A stretch of 64,000 nt of DNA, from NCBI GenBank assembly GCA_034506395.1, contig JAPDPQ010000023.1, positions 18,689 to 82,688 on the forward strand, in the 5' to 3' direction. This DNA comes from a candidate division KSB1 bacterium (GTDB taxonomy: Bacteria > Zhuqueibacterota > Zhuqueibacteria > Thermofontimicrobiales > Thermofontimicrobiaceae). Positions 63,528 through 64,000 of this stretch are shown here, in pieces. The notes under the pieces are model-generated. The model did no database searches. It had not been told where the DNA came from and worked only from the letters and a program-made list of their open reading frames with translations. The translations under genes and the position numbers were made by a program. Every line of letters begins with the position of its first letter. The first letter of the stretch is position 1.

Positions 63528-64000
63528 GATCAGTGATCCTTTATTTTTGTTATCAAGTTTGAAATTTAGTCTCCCACAGAATTGATGTTCCACAGAAATG
63601 AAGTAAGCCAGAATTCGTTTCTGTGGGATTTCATTTCTGTGGTCTCATGCATTTTTGGTCACAGAACTGAAAGGTCTCCGAACTATTTTTTCTGTGTCCT
63701 TTCGTTTCTGAGACCAATAATTTCGAATTTTCACTTCTGTGGTTGTTCCATTTCTGTGGTCTTAAATATTTTTGGTCACAGAACTGAAAGGTCTCCGAAC
63801 TATTTTTTCTGTGTCCTTTCGTTTCTGAGACCAATAATTTCGAATTTTCACTTCTGTGGTTGTTCCATTTCTGTGGTCTTAAATATTTTTGGTCACAGAA
63901 CTGAAAGGTCTCCGAACTATTTTTTCTGTGTCCTTTCATTTCTGAGACCAATAATTTCGAATTTTCACTTCTGTGGTTGTTCCATTTCTGTGGTCTTAAA
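63528..64000. repeat. 117-bp tandem repeat array, running off the window end
   Basis: GGTCACAGAACTGAAAGG begins at 63657, 63774 and 63891, a period of exactly 117 bp. Copies 1 and 2 look identical and copy 3 has one G-to-A change in the 110 bp visible, so amplification is recent. A diverged partial unit (63567-63656) has CCACAGAAATGAA and TTCATTTCTGTGG as inverted arms. Because 117 is a multiple of three, a minus-strand frame stays open through the array, but it lacks a plausible start or composition for a gene. Confidence 0.85.

Noticed and set aside
63631..63951. Minus-strand open frame of 39-residue repeats as a gene
   Set aside because: It stays open only because the DNA repeat is 117 bp. 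There is no ribosome-binding site, start context or recognisable domain.

Overview
The window looks like chromosomal DNA from a moderate-GC, Gram-negative-type bacterium of the Fibrobacteres-Chlorobi-Bacteroidetes side of the tree, most like the Calditrichota / candidate division KSB1 neighbourhood. This is inference. The pointers are a secreted propeller protein with a YPxxPNPFN-type C-terminal sorting domain (57.1-59.8 kb), a PorV/PorQ-like outer-membrane protein (29.4-32.0 kb), a FlgD-like tail on a second secreted propeller protein, a GWxTD-domain TPR protein, and a V-type ATPase operon with the reduced E-DUF2764-A-B-D-I-K gene order seen in Bacteroidetes and chlamydiae. No rRNA, tRNA, CRISPR array, transposase, integrase or phage gene was found.

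Layout. 0-11 kb (mostly +): the 3' end of a WD40-like/CsgG-like gene, a sugar-isomerase-like TIM barrel, a flippase-like membrane protein and dihydrofolate reductase, then a HicB/HicA-like toxin-antitoxin pair, a GH38 alpha-mannosidase and a penicillin-acylase-family hydrolase. 10.6-16.4 kb: a large membrane-linked metallophosphoesterase and an unknown protein on the minus strand, divergent from a metacaspase. 16.6-26.3 kb (minus): TolC, RND pump and membrane-fusion protein genes, an MFS exporter, 3-methyladenine DNA glycosylase I and an alpha/beta hydrolase. 26.8-35.2 kb (minus): a three-gene set (14-repeat propeller protein, outer-membrane/transglutaminase/TPR fusion, CHASE2-CHAT protease-like membrane protein) that is the best candidate here for an undescribed envelope signalling system. 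36-43.3 kb (minus): the V-ATPase operon. 43.9-53.4 kb: class I fructose-bisphosphate aldolase, a few unknowns, a HAD phosphatase, a ChaN-PDZ protein, a peptidoglycan glycosyltransferase overlapping a GWxTD protein, and a zinc-ribbon protein. 53.4-64 kb: tandem repeats, htpG, a DksA/TraR-type regulator, the sortilin-like secreted protein, an unknown membrane-anchored protein, and a large secreted protein with a CBM9-like C-terminus. The window ends inside a second tandem-repeat array.

How the genes may work together. The cell envelope is the common theme: efflux, peptidoglycan synthesis, secretion-tagged propellers, surface carbohydrate enzymes and two different caspase-fold proteins. The V-ATPase K subunit keeps the residues that bind sodium in the Enterococcus hirae enzyme, which suggests Na+ coupling. 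Non-coding DNA is also informative: a 119-bp array (53.4 kb) and a 117-bp array (63.7 kb) share a core in inverted orientation, short GTCATTC-type palindromic elements recur in gaps, and a strong palindrome flanked by direct repeats lies between the HAD and ChaN genes. All functions are read from sequence motifs and remembered family features; no database search was run.
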